A DNA stretch of 64,000 bases from NCBI GenBank assembly GCA_001464765.1, contig LNDV01000028.1, forward strand, positions 1 to 64,000, in the 5' to 3' direction. Below are positions 8,810-17,128 of the stretch, piece by piece. Origin of the DNA: Betaproteobacteria bacterium Ga0077526. GTDB taxonomy: Bacteria > Pseudomonadota > Gammaproteobacteria > Burkholderiales > Ga0077523. The notes beneath the pieces were generated by a model. The model was given only the letters and a program-made list of their open reading frames with translations. It ran no database searches and was not told the origin of the DNA. Position 1 is the stretch's first letter. Each line of letters begins with the position of its first letter. Made by a program: the position numbers and the translations under genes.

Positions 8810-9469
8810 ATGATCCCGGACCCCAACGATCTCGCCGAACGCCTCGAAGCCTGCTACGCCGCTGCCGTGCACGACGTGCTCCGCGCGATGGGGCACCCGA
8901 ACTGTGTCCTGCCTCCGGAAATCCGTCCCCTGGATCCCACTCGCAAGCTCGCCGGCGAGATCTTCACGGTGAGCGGGCATGTGGACAACACCCGCGACCC
9001 CCACGACACCTTGCTCGCCTGGACCGGTCTTCTTTCCAAGGCGCCCGCGGGCAAGGTGCTGGTGTGCCAGCCGAACACCTATTCGATCGCGCTGATGGGC
9101 GAGCTGTCTGCCGAAACGCTGCATTTCCGAGGCGTGCGCGGCTACGTCGTCGACGGAGGCTGCCGCGATACCGACTTCATCCTGAACCTGGGCTTCCCCG
9201 TGTTCTGCAGCTTCAACACGCCCAAGGACATCGTCGGCCGATGGGTGCCCGATCGCTTCGGGGAGCCGATCACCATCGGCGATGTCACCATTTCCAGTGG
9301 TGACTGGCTCCTGGCCGACCGCGATGGGGTGGTCGTGATTCCCGGCGCCATCGCGGCCGATGTCGTCGCCAGAACCGAGGCCACCCTGCTCACCGAGAAC
9401 CGGGTGCGCACCGCCATCCTTTCGGGGATGGATCCCCAGGAGGCTTACCTCAAGTTCGGCAAGTTCTGA
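8810..9469 (+). CDS. RraA-family aldolase / regulator-of-RNase-E fold protein
   Basis: A 219-residue RraA-like protein. The family covers 4-hydroxy-4-methyl-2-oxoglutarate aldolases and oxaloacetate decarboxylases as well as RraA proper. The metal- and substrate-binding motif V-D-G-G-C-R-D-T-D is present near residues 109-117, which points to an enzyme. In the context of the upstream dehydrogenases an aldolase/decarboxylase step on a 2-oxo acid is the better guess. The ATG at 8810 has no strong ribosome-binding site. Confidence 0.78.
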   Translation: MIPDPNDLAERLEACYAAAVHDVLRAMGHPNCVLPPEIRPLDPTRKLAGEIFTVSGHVDNTRDPHDTLLAWTGLLSKAPAGKVLVCQPNTYSIALMGELSAETLHFRGVRGYVVDGGCRDTDFILNLGFPVFCSFNTPKDIVGRWVPDRFGEPITIGDVTISSGDWLLADRDGVVVIPGAIAADVVARTEATLLTENRVRTAILSGMDPQEAYLKFGKF

Positions 9470-9603
9470 ACCTGAAACGTATTCCGATCGAATAAGATAG
9501 GGCTTCAGTTGTACGGCCGGTGGCCGTTGACGCAGATGACCCCAACCGGCTATAACCCGGAAAGATGGTGGTCTCTTTCCATGAGCGAACAAGGAGTGCT
9601 CGC

Positions 9604-10110
9604 ATGAAAATGATGTCCTTTGGGCGCGCGGCCGTAGCTGCAGCCCTGTTGACCGCACCGCTGATGACGCTGGCTGCCGGTGTCGACAACGTTGGCGCCT
9701 GCGGTCCCGGCTCCCGACTGTTCGAAGGCCAGAGCGGCATTGCTCCCCAAGTCCTGGCTGTCACGACGAACAATTTCTACGGCATCAATACTTTTGCCAT
9801 GTCGTCTGGCACGTCGGGCTGCTCGCAGGACGGCAAGGTGTCGAGTGCCTGGAAGACGGCCGCCTTCATCGACGGCAACAAGGATCGTCTTGCGCGCGAC
9901 CTCTCCCGCGGAACCGGCGAGTCGCTCGACTCCCTGGCACAGCTGCTGGGTGTGAAGGACCAGGACAAGGCGGCCTTCGTGCGCACGACCCGAGACAACA
10001 TGGCGCGCATCTTCCCGAGCGCCCAGGCCTCCACGGACGAGATCCGTGCCGGTCTTCGCGCCGTGCTCGCTGCTGACGGGTCCCTTGCGGCCTACGCCGC
10101 CCGCGTCTGA
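9604..10110 (+). CDS. DUF3015 family secreted protein, first copy
   Basis: A 168-residue DUF3015 protein with a Sec signal peptide (hydrophobic residues about 6-21, ending A-A-G). Two Cys pairs in conserved positions (V-G-A-C-G near residue 30 and S-G-C-S-Q near 67) may form a disulfide in the periplasm. ATG 9604 has AAGGAG eight bases upstream; the open frame extends 39 bases further but without support. It is very similar to the next gene along its whole length, clearly a tandem duplication. The family's function is unknown. Confidence 0.87.
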   Translation: MKMMSFGRAAVAAALLTAPLMTLAAGVDNVGACGPGSRLFEGQSGIAPQVLAVTTNNFYGINTFAMSSGTSGCSQDGKVSSAWKTAAFIDGNKDRLARDLSRGTGESLDSLAQLLGVKDQDKAAFVRTTRDNMARIFPSAQASTDEIRAGLRAVLAADGSLAAYAARV

Positions 10111-10148
10111 TCCGGTCGACCGCAACCACCCTTTTCAGGAGTCAGTAC

Positions 10149-10655
10149 ATGAAGCGCTCTTCATTGAATGCAGTTCTGGTCGCGGCCGCGATGGCTGCCC
10201 TTCCGTTCGCCGCCCAGGCCGGCGGCGATGACGATGTCGGCACCTGCGGCTGGGGTTCCAAGCTGTGGGACGGCCAGGTCGGTCTTGCCCCCAAGATCCT
10301 CGCCGCCACGACCAACGGCTCGTCCGGCAATCAGACCTTCGCCATCACGTCCGGCACCTCCGGCTGCACGCAGGACGGCACCGTGAAGTCCAACTGGAAG
10401 CTGTCGCACTTCATCGACGGCAACAAGGAAAAACTGGCCCGCGACATGTCCCGCGGCTCCGGCGAAACCCTGGATGCCCTCGTCCAGTTGCTCGGCGTGT
10501 CCGAGCAGGACAAGGCTGCCTTCGTTCAGTCCACCCGCGACAACATGGCGCGCATCTTCCCGAGCGCCGAAGCCTCCACCCAAGACATCCGCGTCGGTCT
10601 GCGTGAAGTCCTGGCGGCGAACGACAAGCTCGCCGGCTACGTCGCGCGCATCTGA
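10149..10655 (+). CDS. DUF3015 family secreted protein, second copy
   Basis: A 168-residue paralogue of the preceding gene with the same signal peptide (ending A-Q-A), same Cys positions and the same motif D-N-M-A-R-I-F-P-S-A near the C-terminus. TCAGGAG precedes the ATG. The two copies lie 38 bases apart and end at a strong terminator. I recall DUF3015 genes being found next to DUF4105 and lipoprotein genes in other proteobacteria, which holds here. Function unknown. Confidence 0.88.
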   Translation: MKRSSLNAVLVAAAMAALPFAAQAGGDDDVGTCGWGSKLWDGQVGLAPKILAATTNGSSGNQTFAITSGTSGCTQDGTVKSNWKLSHFIDGNKEKLARDMSRGSGETLDALVQLLGVSEQDKAAFVQSTRDNMARIFPSAEASTQDIRVGLREVLAANDKLAGYVARI

Positions 10656-10678
10656 TCGCCCGACTGCGTTCGATCCGC

Positions 10679-10707
10679 ACCCAGTGCGCAAGCACTGGGT
10701 GTTTTTT
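10679..10707 (+). terminator. Intrinsic terminator after the DUF3015 pair
   Basis: ACCCAGTGC and GCACTGGGT form a perfect 9-bp stem around a GCAA loop, followed by G and six T. The T-run abuts the TTG start codon of the next gene at 10709, so read-through decides how much DUF4105 message is made. Confidence 0.9.
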
Positions 10708-10708
10708 A

Positions 10709-12595
10709 TTGTGGTTGGCGATCGCCGCCCTGGCGGTGGCGCACGCCCCCGTCAGGGCGGCCGACTACGCCGACGAACTCGTCGCCAAGGCCCGCGAACT
10801 CGGCCTGGCGAATACGCCCGAATGGCACCGGCTTGTCCATTACCGCACGACCTGGTGGCGCGGTGTGCGCAGTCAGGCGGATGACGCGGGTTTTTTCAAT
10901 GCGCCGGACGGCAAGAGCAACCCCGGTACCGAACTCGACGCCACGCTGAGAGCGTTTTTCTCCGACCTGGAGGAGACCGACAAGCAGCAGAATCCGCAGT
11001 GCCGTTTCGTTGCACGCTATCGATGGCTGAAGAGTCGTCTCACTTTCGATCCCGCGCGTCTGCCGGAGCGAGGGTGCCCGCGCTTCGAGCGCTGGAGTGC
11101 CGACCTCGAACCGCAGTCGGTGACGCTTGTCTTCCCCGCGGCGTACATCAACAGCCCGGCTTCCATGTACGGCCATACGCTTCTGCGTATCGACGGGCGT
11201 GCACAGAACGATCGGACTCGCATCCTCGACTACGCGGTCAACTTTGCCGCGGTGACCGGAAACGACAACGGCATCGCGTTCGCGTGGCGCGGGCTCGCCG
11301 GCGGGTACGACGGCCGGTTCTCGATCACGCCGTACTACGTGAAGATCGCGGAATACAGCGACATCGAGAGTCGCGACATCTGGGAGTACCGGCTGTCGAT
11401 CACGCCGACGGAGGCGCAGCGGCTGCTGGAGCACGCCTGGGAACTCGGCGCGACGCGCTTCGACTACTACTTCCTCGACGAGAACTGTTCGTATCAACTG
11501 CTGTGGCTGCTCGACGTGGCGCGCCCGTCCCTGAATCTGGTCGAGCGGTTCCCCGCATGGGTGATTCCGGCAGATACGGTGCGGGAGATCAAGGCGGTCC
11601 CGGGGCTCGTATCCGAGATCAAGTTTCGTCCGTCTCGCAGCACTCAGCTGTTTCACTTCGGTTCTCTGATGTCGGACGGCGATATCTCGCTGGCGAGGAG
11701 ACTCGCCGACGATCGGATTTCGACCGACAGCCCGGAACTTGCACAACGACCGCCGGAGGAACGGGCGCAGGTTCTCGATCTTGCTTTCGAGACCCTCGAC
11801 TTCGAGCGACTGTCCGGCGCCAAGCGCGGCCCGGCGCCCTCGGCCCGCCTGCGAGAGTTGATGCTTGCGAGAGCCAAGGTGGACGGGCCGCCCCCGCCCG
11901 AAGTGCCCATGCCAGCCGTGAGGCCCGACGAAGGTCATGGCTCTGCCCGGCTGAGTGTCGGCGGCGGCACGACAGCGGGCAACGGCTTTCAGGACATCCG
12001 CTTCCGCGGCGCCTATCACGATCTCATCGATCCGGCGCCAGGCTACAGCCGTGGTGCCCAGATCGAATTCGGCAACATCGTCGTGCGGCGCGAGAACGGC
12101 GAAGGGCTTCCGTTTCTCGAGAAACTCACGATCATCGACGTCACGTCCATCAGCCCGCGCACGCGACTGTCCCGGTCGCCGTCCTGGCGGCTCGACTTCG
12201 GGTTCGAGCGATCACGCGGTCCCGATACGCAGCGTCCCATGCTCTTCCAGATTGCGGGCGGCGCGGGCGTGGCGTTCGATCTCGCTGCCAACCTGCGGTG
12301 GTACGGCCTTGCCGAAGCTGGAGCCTACTATTCCGCGCATACGGCCCAGAGTTCGAGCATCGGGGCCGGCGGCAGAACTGGTGTGCTTTTGAGTGTGGGT
12401 GACCGTCTTCAATTGCATGCCGTGGCTCACGGCCTGAGGTATCTCGACGGCCCGTCTCCTTCGCGGTCGGGCGTGTCGGTGGCGGCAGATTACCCACTCA
12501 CCAAGGATCTCGGTGTGCGATTCGAAGTCGATGTGCGCCGGGAGTTCGGCTTCCGGTGGAGCACGGTCGGCGCGGTCCTGAGTCTCTACTTCTGA
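10709..12595 (+). CDS. DUF4105 (Lnb N-terminal-like) envelope protein
   Basis: A 628-residue exported protein. A short signal peptide (W-L-A-I-A-A-L-A-V...V-R-A) covers residues 1-17. Residues about 115-310 carry the DUF4105 domain, with the pattern F-P-A-A-Y-I-N-S-P-A-S-M-Y-G-H-T and, later, Y-F-L-D-E-N-C-S-Y-Q, the conserved His/Cys pair suggesting a papain-like or permuted NlpC-type active site. The last ~230 residues look like alternating beta strands ending in aromatic F, an outer-membrane barrel pattern. The only usable start is TTG at 10709, without a clear ribosome-binding site and directly after a terminator. Confidence 0.82.
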   Translation: MWLAIAALAVAHAPVRAADYADELVAKARELGLANTPEWHRLVHYRTTWWRGVRSQADDAGFFNAPDGKSNPGTELDATLRAFFSDLEETDKQQNPQCRFVARYRWLKSRLTFDPARLPERGCPRFERWSADLEPQSVTLVFPAAYINSPASMYGHTLLRIDGRAQNDRTRILDYAVNFAAVTGNDNGIAFAWRGLAGGYDGRFSITPYYVKIAEYSDIESRDIWEYRLSITPTEAQRLLEHAWELGATRFDYYFLDENCSYQLLWLLDVARPSLNLVERFPAWVIPADTVREIKAVPGLVSEIKFRPSRSTQLFHFGSLMSDGDISLARRLADDRISTDSPELAQRPPEERAQVLDLAFETLDFERLSGAKRGPAPSARLRELMLARAKVDGPPPPEVPMPAVRPDEGHGSARLSVGGGTTAGNGFQDIRFRGAYHDLIDPAPGYSRGAQIEFGNIVVRRENGEGLPFLEKLTIIDVTSISPRTRLSRSPSWRLDFGFERSRGPDTQRPMLFQIAGGAGVAFDLAANLRWYGLAEAGAYYSAHTAQSSSIGAGGRTGVLLSVGDRLQLHAVAHGLRYLDGPSPSRSGVSVAADYPLTKDLGVRFEVDVRREFGFRWSTVGAVLSLYF

Positions 12596-12597
12596 CC

Positions 12598-13428
12598 ATG
12601 CGCGGGCTCGTCCTTCTTCTCCTGTCGGCCTGCCTTGCGGGCTGCACCGGGTTGTTCTTCCAGCCGACCAAGCAGCTCGTTCGCACCCCGGCGGACATCA
12701 AGCTGGCTTACGAAGACGTCACGTTGGAATCGAAGGATCGAGTCGTCACGCACGCGTGGTTCCTGCCGGCGGAGCAGCCCAAGGGCACGATCCTCTTCCT
12801 GCATGGCAATGCGCAGAACATCAGCACGCACATCGGCTCGGTGTTCTGGCTGCCCGCACAGGGCTATCAGGTGCTGCTGCTGGACTATCGGGGCTATGGG
12901 CGGTCGGGCGGTGTGCCGACTCTCGACGGCGTGCAGCGTGACATCGATGCGGCGATGCGCCATCTCCTGTCGCGGCCGGACGTGGACAAGACTCGCATCG
13001 TGCTGTTCGGGCAGAGCCTCGGAGCCGCGCTCGCGGCGTTCTACGCGGGCCGCGGGCCGGAGCGCGGGCATTTTCGTGCGGTGATTCTCGACAGCGGATT
13101 CTCAAGCTATCGCGACATCGCCCGCGAGAAGCTCGATCTGCTGTGGTGGACCCGATGGCTCAAGTGGCCCGCCGGATTCACCATCGACGACGACTACAGC
13201 CCGATCCGCGTGATCGCGGATATCTCACCCACGCCGCTGCTCTTCCTCGCTGGCGGTCGCGATCGCATCGTGCCTGCGCATCACGGCAAACGTCTGTTCG
13301 ACGCCGCCGGCGCGCCCAAGGCGATGTGGGAGTTCCCGGATGCCGACCATATCGGCGCGCTCGGCAAGGCGGAGGCGAGGGAGAGATTGGTGAAGTATCT
13401 CGATGGAGTTTTGAACACAGCACCGTAG
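12598..13428 (+). CDS. Lipoprotein alpha/beta hydrolase
   Basis: A 276-residue predicted lipoprotein. The lipobox L-A-G-C places the lipidated Cys at residue 16. The alpha/beta hydrolase core shows the oxyanion strand L-F-L-H-G-N-A-Q, D-Y-R-G-Y-G-R-S, nucleophile elbow G-Q-S-L-G, an acid in G-G-R-D-R-I-V-P and the catalytic His in D-A-D-H-I. ATG 12598 follows the DUF4105 stop by two bases, so the two are cotranscribed. The TAG stop is itself part of the first unit of the downstream repeat array (GTAGCC). Confidence 0.87.
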   Translation: MRGLVLLLLSACLAGCTGLFFQPTKQLVRTPADIKLAYEDVTLESKDRVVTHAWFLPAEQPKGTILFLHGNAQNISTHIGSVFWLPAQGYQVLLLDYRGYGRSGGVPTLDGVQRDIDAAMRHLLSRPDVDKTRIVLFGQSLGAALAAFYAGRGPERGHFRAVILDSGFSSYRDIAREKLDLLWWTRWLKWPAGFTIDDDYSPIRVIADISPTPLLFLAGGRDRIVPAHHGKRLFDAAGAPKAMWEFPDADHIGALGKAEARERLVKYLDGVLNTAP

Positions 13429-14035
13429 CCCGGATGAAGTGAGGTGCCATCCGGGGAGCGGAGTCGAAGGCATCGGCGATGTTTCCCGGAGTCGGGGCAT
13501 TCGCCCCTCGTCCGGGCTACGCGGAGTTGTTTCGAGAACGCGCGATCTCGTAGCCCGGATGAAGCGAAGCGCAATCCGGGGACGGTGTCGAAGGGATCGG
13601 CGATGTTTCCCGGAGTCGGGGCATTCGCCCCTCGTCCCGGCTACGCGGAGTTGTTTCCGAGATCGTGTGGTCTCGTAGCCCGGATGAAGCGAAGCGCAAT
13701 CCGGGGGGGGCGGTGTCGAAGGAGTCGGCAATGCTTCCCGGAGTCGGGGCGTTTGCCCCTCGTCCGGGTACGTGGAGTCGTTTCCGCGAGCGCCCGGTTT
13801 CGTAGCCCGGATGCAGCGAAGCGCAATCCGGGGAGCGATGTCGAAGGAGTCGGCAATGTTTCCCGGAGTTGGGGCATTCGCCCCTCGTCCGGGCTTCGCG
13901 GAGTCGTTTCCGGGAACGCGCGATCTCGTAGCCCGGATGAAGCGAAGCGCAATCCGGGGGGGGTGTCGAAGGAGTCGGCGATGTTTCCCGGAGTCGGGGC
14001 GTTTGCCCCTCGTTCGGGCTACGTGGAACGGTTTC
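13425..14035. repeat. Array of five ~126-bp REP-like units
   Basis: Five tandem units begin with GTAGCCCGGATG at 13425, 13550, 13675, 13802 and 13928 (period 125-127). Each unit carries two palindromes: GTAGCCCGGATGAAGCG.AGCGCAATCCGGG and, ~40 bases later, the reverse-oriented CCCGGAGTCGGGGC...CCTCGTCCGGGCTAC, joined by spacers GAGTCGGCRATGTTT and a variable CGCGATCT-like stretch. Units differ by point changes and G-run length. The array fills the space between two convergent genes and holds no supported coding region. Confidence 0.93.
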
Positions 14036-14066
14036 CGGAATGGGTGCGTTCCGCGAGCGTACTGCG

Positions 14067-14822
14067 TCAGCTCGGCTGCGACTCGCCGTAGACGATGATC
14101 GACAGGAAACGGATCGGAACCTGCAGAAGCTTCTCGGGGCCGTGAGGAATCTCGCCGCGGAACGTGAGCGCATCACCCGGTTCAAGCAGGTAGGTGTGCT
14201 GTCCGTGCCGATACTCCATCTTGCCTTCGAGCATGTAGATGAACTCCGTGCCGGGATGCTCGAAGCTCTGGAAGATCTCGCTGCTGTCGTCCATCGTGAT
14301 GAGGAACGGCTCGAAGCTCTTCCGCGGGCCCTTGTCGTACGCGAGCAGCTGATACGTGTGTCCGCGCTTGGTGCCGCGACGCACGACTTCCATTCCGGCG
14401 CCGTGACTCACCAGTTGCGCGCCGCCGTCCGGGCGGTCGAACTCGCGGAACAGATGGGCCATGGATACCCCGAGGACGCTCGACAGCTTCACGAGGGTCT
14501 CGAGGCTGGTGGAGGCCTGTCCGTTCTCGATCTTGGAAATCATCCCGCGACTGATCTGCGCCTGCGCCGAGACATCGGCGATGGTGAGCCGCTGCTGCAA
14601 TCGAAGCTCGCGGATCACGTTGCCGATGTGCCGTTCGAGGCTCATCCGTTCTGCGGTGGCTGAGGGGACTTCCACGGATTCGAGGGTCGGGATGGCGCGT
14701 GGCCTGGTGGTCATGGGAACGGTGAGAAGGGTGGCAAGGGTGGCTGACTCGGGACTGTCCACGTCTCTTCGGTTGCTGCGCAATCGGAAGAGGGCTTCAT
14801 CGATGGAAACGACCTTGCTCAT
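14067..14822 (-). CDS. XRE-cupin transcriptional regulator (left copy)
   Basis: A 251-residue regulator with a helix-turn-helix of the XRE type (about residues 65-120; I-S-K-I-E-N-G-Q recognition helix region) and a C-terminal cupin ligand-binding domain (about 165-245; H-P-G-T-E-F-I-Y-M-L-E-G). The start M-S-K-V-V-S at 14822 was chosen over longer frames. About 55 N-terminal residues precede the HTH, unlike its paralogue at 25546, with which it shares nearly all HTH and cupin motifs. The two bracket the amide/DMF island, so control of that island by small-ligand sensing is likely. Confidence 0.88.
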   Translation of the reverse strand: MSKVVSIDEALFRLRSNRRDVDSPESATLATLLTVPMTTRPRAIPTLESVEVPSATAERMSLERHIGNVIRELRLQQRLTIADVSAQAQISRGMISKIENGQASTSLETLVKLSSVLGVSMAHLFREFDRPDGGAQLVSHGAGMEVVRRGTKRGHTYQLLAYDKGPRKSFEPFLITMDDSSEIFQSFEHPGTEFIYMLEGKMEYRHGQHTYLLEPGDALTFRGEIPHGPEKLLQVPIRFLSIIVYGESQPS

Positions 14823-15059
14823 TATAGTCACCCGACCTTCGTCATTTCGAGTTCGTGGCGCCTTTACACGCCCTTTGTCTCTCCTCGCGAGCCGATGCCG
14901 TTCGGCCGCAGAAGAGCGACGCATGCACGCGAACGGTGCGCGTGCCCCGCGACGATCCGCTTGGGCGGGCTCGATTCAAGTGTCTCGACGACACGCTGGA
15001 TCCTCGGCGCGCACGCTATGCGGAGCGTCCTTCTCATAGAGCGCGCAGGGAGGGGCGGG

Positions 15060-15407
15060 TCACGGAACGACCGTTTCCGGACATCGTGCAGGCGGCCAGG
15101 TCTCCGGGCTCTTTCGAAACAGAAAAGCATAAGTCGCTCCTTCCGGAATCCGGTCCGGGTCGGCCCCGTCGGTGTGCAGCACGCCGGTGAAGTAGCGGAC
15201 GATCGTCTGCGTTGCCCGGGCGCTCACGGCCGGTTTGTAGATCCAGGGCACGCCGTCCGCCGCGGCGTTGTGTTCCCGCAGGAGCGCACTCTCCGGGTCG
15301 CTCGCGCACCCCACGTACCAGTCGTCGAACTTTCCCCCCAGGGACTTCATGTAGAGCAGGAATTCGTACTTGATCTGCTGAACGCTGAAGCAGGTCTGGC
15401 GCTCCAT
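15060..15407 (-). CDS. Hypothetical protein with GIY-YIG-like W-Y-V-G motif
   Basis: A 115-residue protein that I do not recognise. The start at 15407 has GGAG upstream (GAAACTTCGGAGGAGTC context); the frame is open upstream but that part lies in the control region. The middle reads D-W-Y-V-G-C-A-S-D...L-L-R-E-H-N, which resembles the second half of a GIY-YIG nuclease motif (Y-V-G-x-T-x-x-L-x-x-R-L-x-x-H-N), but the G-I-Y half and the catalytic Glu are not evident. It is divergent from the amide transporter operon and shares its ~260-base control region. Function unknown. Confidence 0.6.
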   Translation of the reverse strand: MERQTCFSVQQIKYEFLLYMKSLGGKFDDWYVGCASDPESALLREHNAAADGVPWIYKPAVSARATQTIVRYFTGVLHTDGADPDRIPEGATYAFLFRKSPETWPPARCPETVVP

Positions 15408-15581
15408 GACTCCTCCGAAGTTTCCCAATTGGCAACTAATGTATCCCAAAGTGGAAATTTCGTGGTGAAACGTCCTAAATCGGGGCGCGAAAATCGCAAT
15501 TGCACCGCCAGAGAGCAAATGTTTCTTGACAGGAAACTTCTAAATGCCTGTTCTATAGGAACTATGGGCTGAGTGGGGTCT

Positions 15582-15596
15582 TGGTACGCGAGTTGC
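15582..15596 (+). promoter_or_regulatory. Sigma54 promoter of the amide/DMF transporter operon
   Basis: TGGTACGCGAGTTGC matches the RpoN consensus TGGCAC-N5-TTGC with exact 12-base spacing between GG and GC and one mismatch. Transcription would start near 15608, leaving a ~60-base leader before the ATG at 15668. A nitrogen-scavenging transporter is a usual sigma54 target. Upstream, 15527-15545 carries the inverted repeat GTTTC-TTGACAG-GAAAC, a possible operator for the XRE-cupin regulators. Confidence 0.65.
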
Positions 15597-15667
15597 CTAA
15601 TACGAAACATGCGTGCTTCACAGGAAACACGCCATCCCGCCTAACTCGCCCAAGGAGTAGAAGAGAA

Positions 15668-16987
15668 ATGGAACGCTCTAGGAGGTCATTCCTGAAGTCA
15701 GGGGCATCGCTTGCTGCCGGTGGCGCCGCAATCGGAGGTTTCCCGTACTTTTTCGTAAAGGACGCCAACGCCCAGGGTGCTCCCTGGGTCAAGAAAGGCG
15801 GGAAGATCAAGGTCGGGGTGCTGTTCTCCCTAACGGGCAGTCTGGCCGTAGTCGAGACCGACTCCAACCAGGTCGTCCAGTTCGCGATCGACAAGATCAA
15901 CAAGGCCGGCGGGATCATGGGCATGCAGGTCGAGCCCGTGCTGATCGACGCCAAGTCGGACATCAAGGTTTACTCGGAAAAGATCAGCCAGCTCATCCTG
16001 CGTGACCGTGTCATCGCGACCTTCGGCGGCTACACGTCTGCCAGCCGTCGCGCCATGGCGCCCGTCGTGATGTCGCGCGATCATCTGCTGTACTACCCGA
16101 CCTGCTACGAAGGCCGCGAGTGCACGCAGAACATCGTGAACACCGGTCCCCTCGCGAACCAGCATTCGCAGGACCTGATCCCGTTCATGGTGAAGAACTT
16201 CGGCAAGAAGACCTACTTCGTCGGGTCCAACTACATCTGGCCGAAGGAATCCAACAAGAACGCCAAGGTGTGGCTCGAGAAGGCCGGCGGCGAACTTCTC
16301 GGCGAGGAGTACGTGGAACTCGGCGGTTCGGACTTCACGTCGATCTTCAACAAGATTCGCCAGACCAAGCCCGACTTCATTTTCTCGACGGTGGTCGGTG
16401 ACTCCGATATCGCCCTGCACAAGCAGTTCAAGCAGGAAGGCTTCAAGGTCGACAAGATGCCGATCGCGGCGCTCACCACGGGTGAGATCGAGATCCGTGC
16501 GATGGGTGCAGAGTTCGGTGCGGGTCACATCCTGTCGGCCCCGTACTTCCAGGCGCTCGATACGCCCGTCAACAAGAAGTTCGTCGACGAGTATCTGTCC
16601 AGCAAGTACGGCAAGGGCGGCGTGACGCACTACAACATGGAGGAGACGTATCTCTCCGTTTACGCGTTCAAGGCTGCGTTCGAGAAGGCCGCCGCAAAGG
16701 CCGGCAGTGTCGAGGCCGTCACGCCGCGGATGATCCGCGATGTCACGCCCGGCATTCGCATCGAGGACGACATCTCGCCGGAAGGCCTCGTGTGGTTCGA
16801 CGAGACCTGCCACCTCTACATGAAGCCGAAGATCGGCCAGTGTCAGGGCAACGGCCAGTTCAAGATCGTCCAGGCCGCGGAAAAGCACATCGCACCGGAC
16901 CCTTTCATCATCTATCCGGAGCGCGGGGTGTGCAAGTTCGACGGGCTGCACACGCCGGACGGCAAGATCGCGAAGAGTGTTCTGTAG
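15668..16987 (+). CDS. Urea/amide-type ABC transporter substrate-binding protein
   Basis: A 439-residue binding protein of the UrtA/FmdD (urea, short-chain amide) family. A Tat-type leader R-R-S-F-L-K with a hydrophobic stretch and a cut after A-N-A-Q (about residue 36) exports it folded. The Peripla_BP_5-like fold begins with I-K-V-G-V-L-F-S-L-T-G. ATG 15668 was chosen because the Tat motif starts at residue 5. Its operon with permeases, ATPases and DMFase subunits suggests that the ligand is an amide such as formamide or DMF rather than urea; this is inference. Confidence 0.85.
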   Translation: MERSRRSFLKSGASLAAGGAAIGGFPYFFVKDANAQGAPWVKKGGKIKVGVLFSLTGSLAVVETDSNQVVQFAIDKINKAGGIMGMQVEPVLIDAKSDIKVYSEKISQLILRDRVIATFGGYTSASRRAMAPVVMSRDHLLYYPTCYEGRECTQNIVNTGPLANQHSQDLIPFMVKNFGKKTYFVGSNYIWPKESNKNAKVWLEKAGGELLGEEYVELGGSDFTSIFNKIRQTKPDFIFSTVVGDSDIALHKQFKQEGFKVDKMPIAALTTGEIEIRAMGAEFGAGHILSAPYFQALDTPVNKKFVDEYLSSKYGKGGVTHYNMEETYLSVYAFKAAFEKAAAKAGSVEAVTPRMIRDVTPGIRIEDDISPEGLVWFDETCHLYMKPKIGQCQGNGQFKIVQAAEKHIAPDPFIIYPERGVCKFDGLHTPDGKIAKSVL

Positions 16988-16997
16988 TTCACCGTTG

Positions 16998-17054
16998 GGT
17001 GCTGCTTCGTCCTCCCGGGCCCGCCTGCCCGGGAAGACCGGCAGCACCGTTTTT
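16998..17054 (+). terminator. Long stem-loop with T-run between binding protein and permease genes
   Basis: GGTGCTGC/GCAGCACC form an outer stem, TCCCGGGC/GCCCGGGA an inner stem, followed by G and five T (17050-17054). Placed right after the binding-protein gene, it probably lets only part of the transcription continue into the permease genes, the usual way to make more binding protein than membrane parts. Confidence 0.85.
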
Positions 17055-17128
17055 CCTCCCGAACATTCGACTCCGTCTCGCGCGATCGCTGCATCGCCGC
17101 GCGGGAGCTTCGTCGAAGGGGTGCAGCC

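Noticed and set aside
13425..14035. CRISPR array
   Set aside because: The period is regular, but the units are palindromic along most of their length, the intervening parts are conserved rather than unique spacers, and no cas genes are present.
13439..14185. Repetitive open frames across the 126-bp array on both strands
   Set aside because: Their repeated peptides are translations of the palindromes, not genes.
15527..15560. TTGACA with a downstream TATAGG as a sigma70 promoter for the amide transporter
   Set aside because: The spacing to any good -10 is wrong (21-22 bases for TATAGG); the sigma54 element at 15582 fits better. The TTGACA lies inside an inverted repeat instead.
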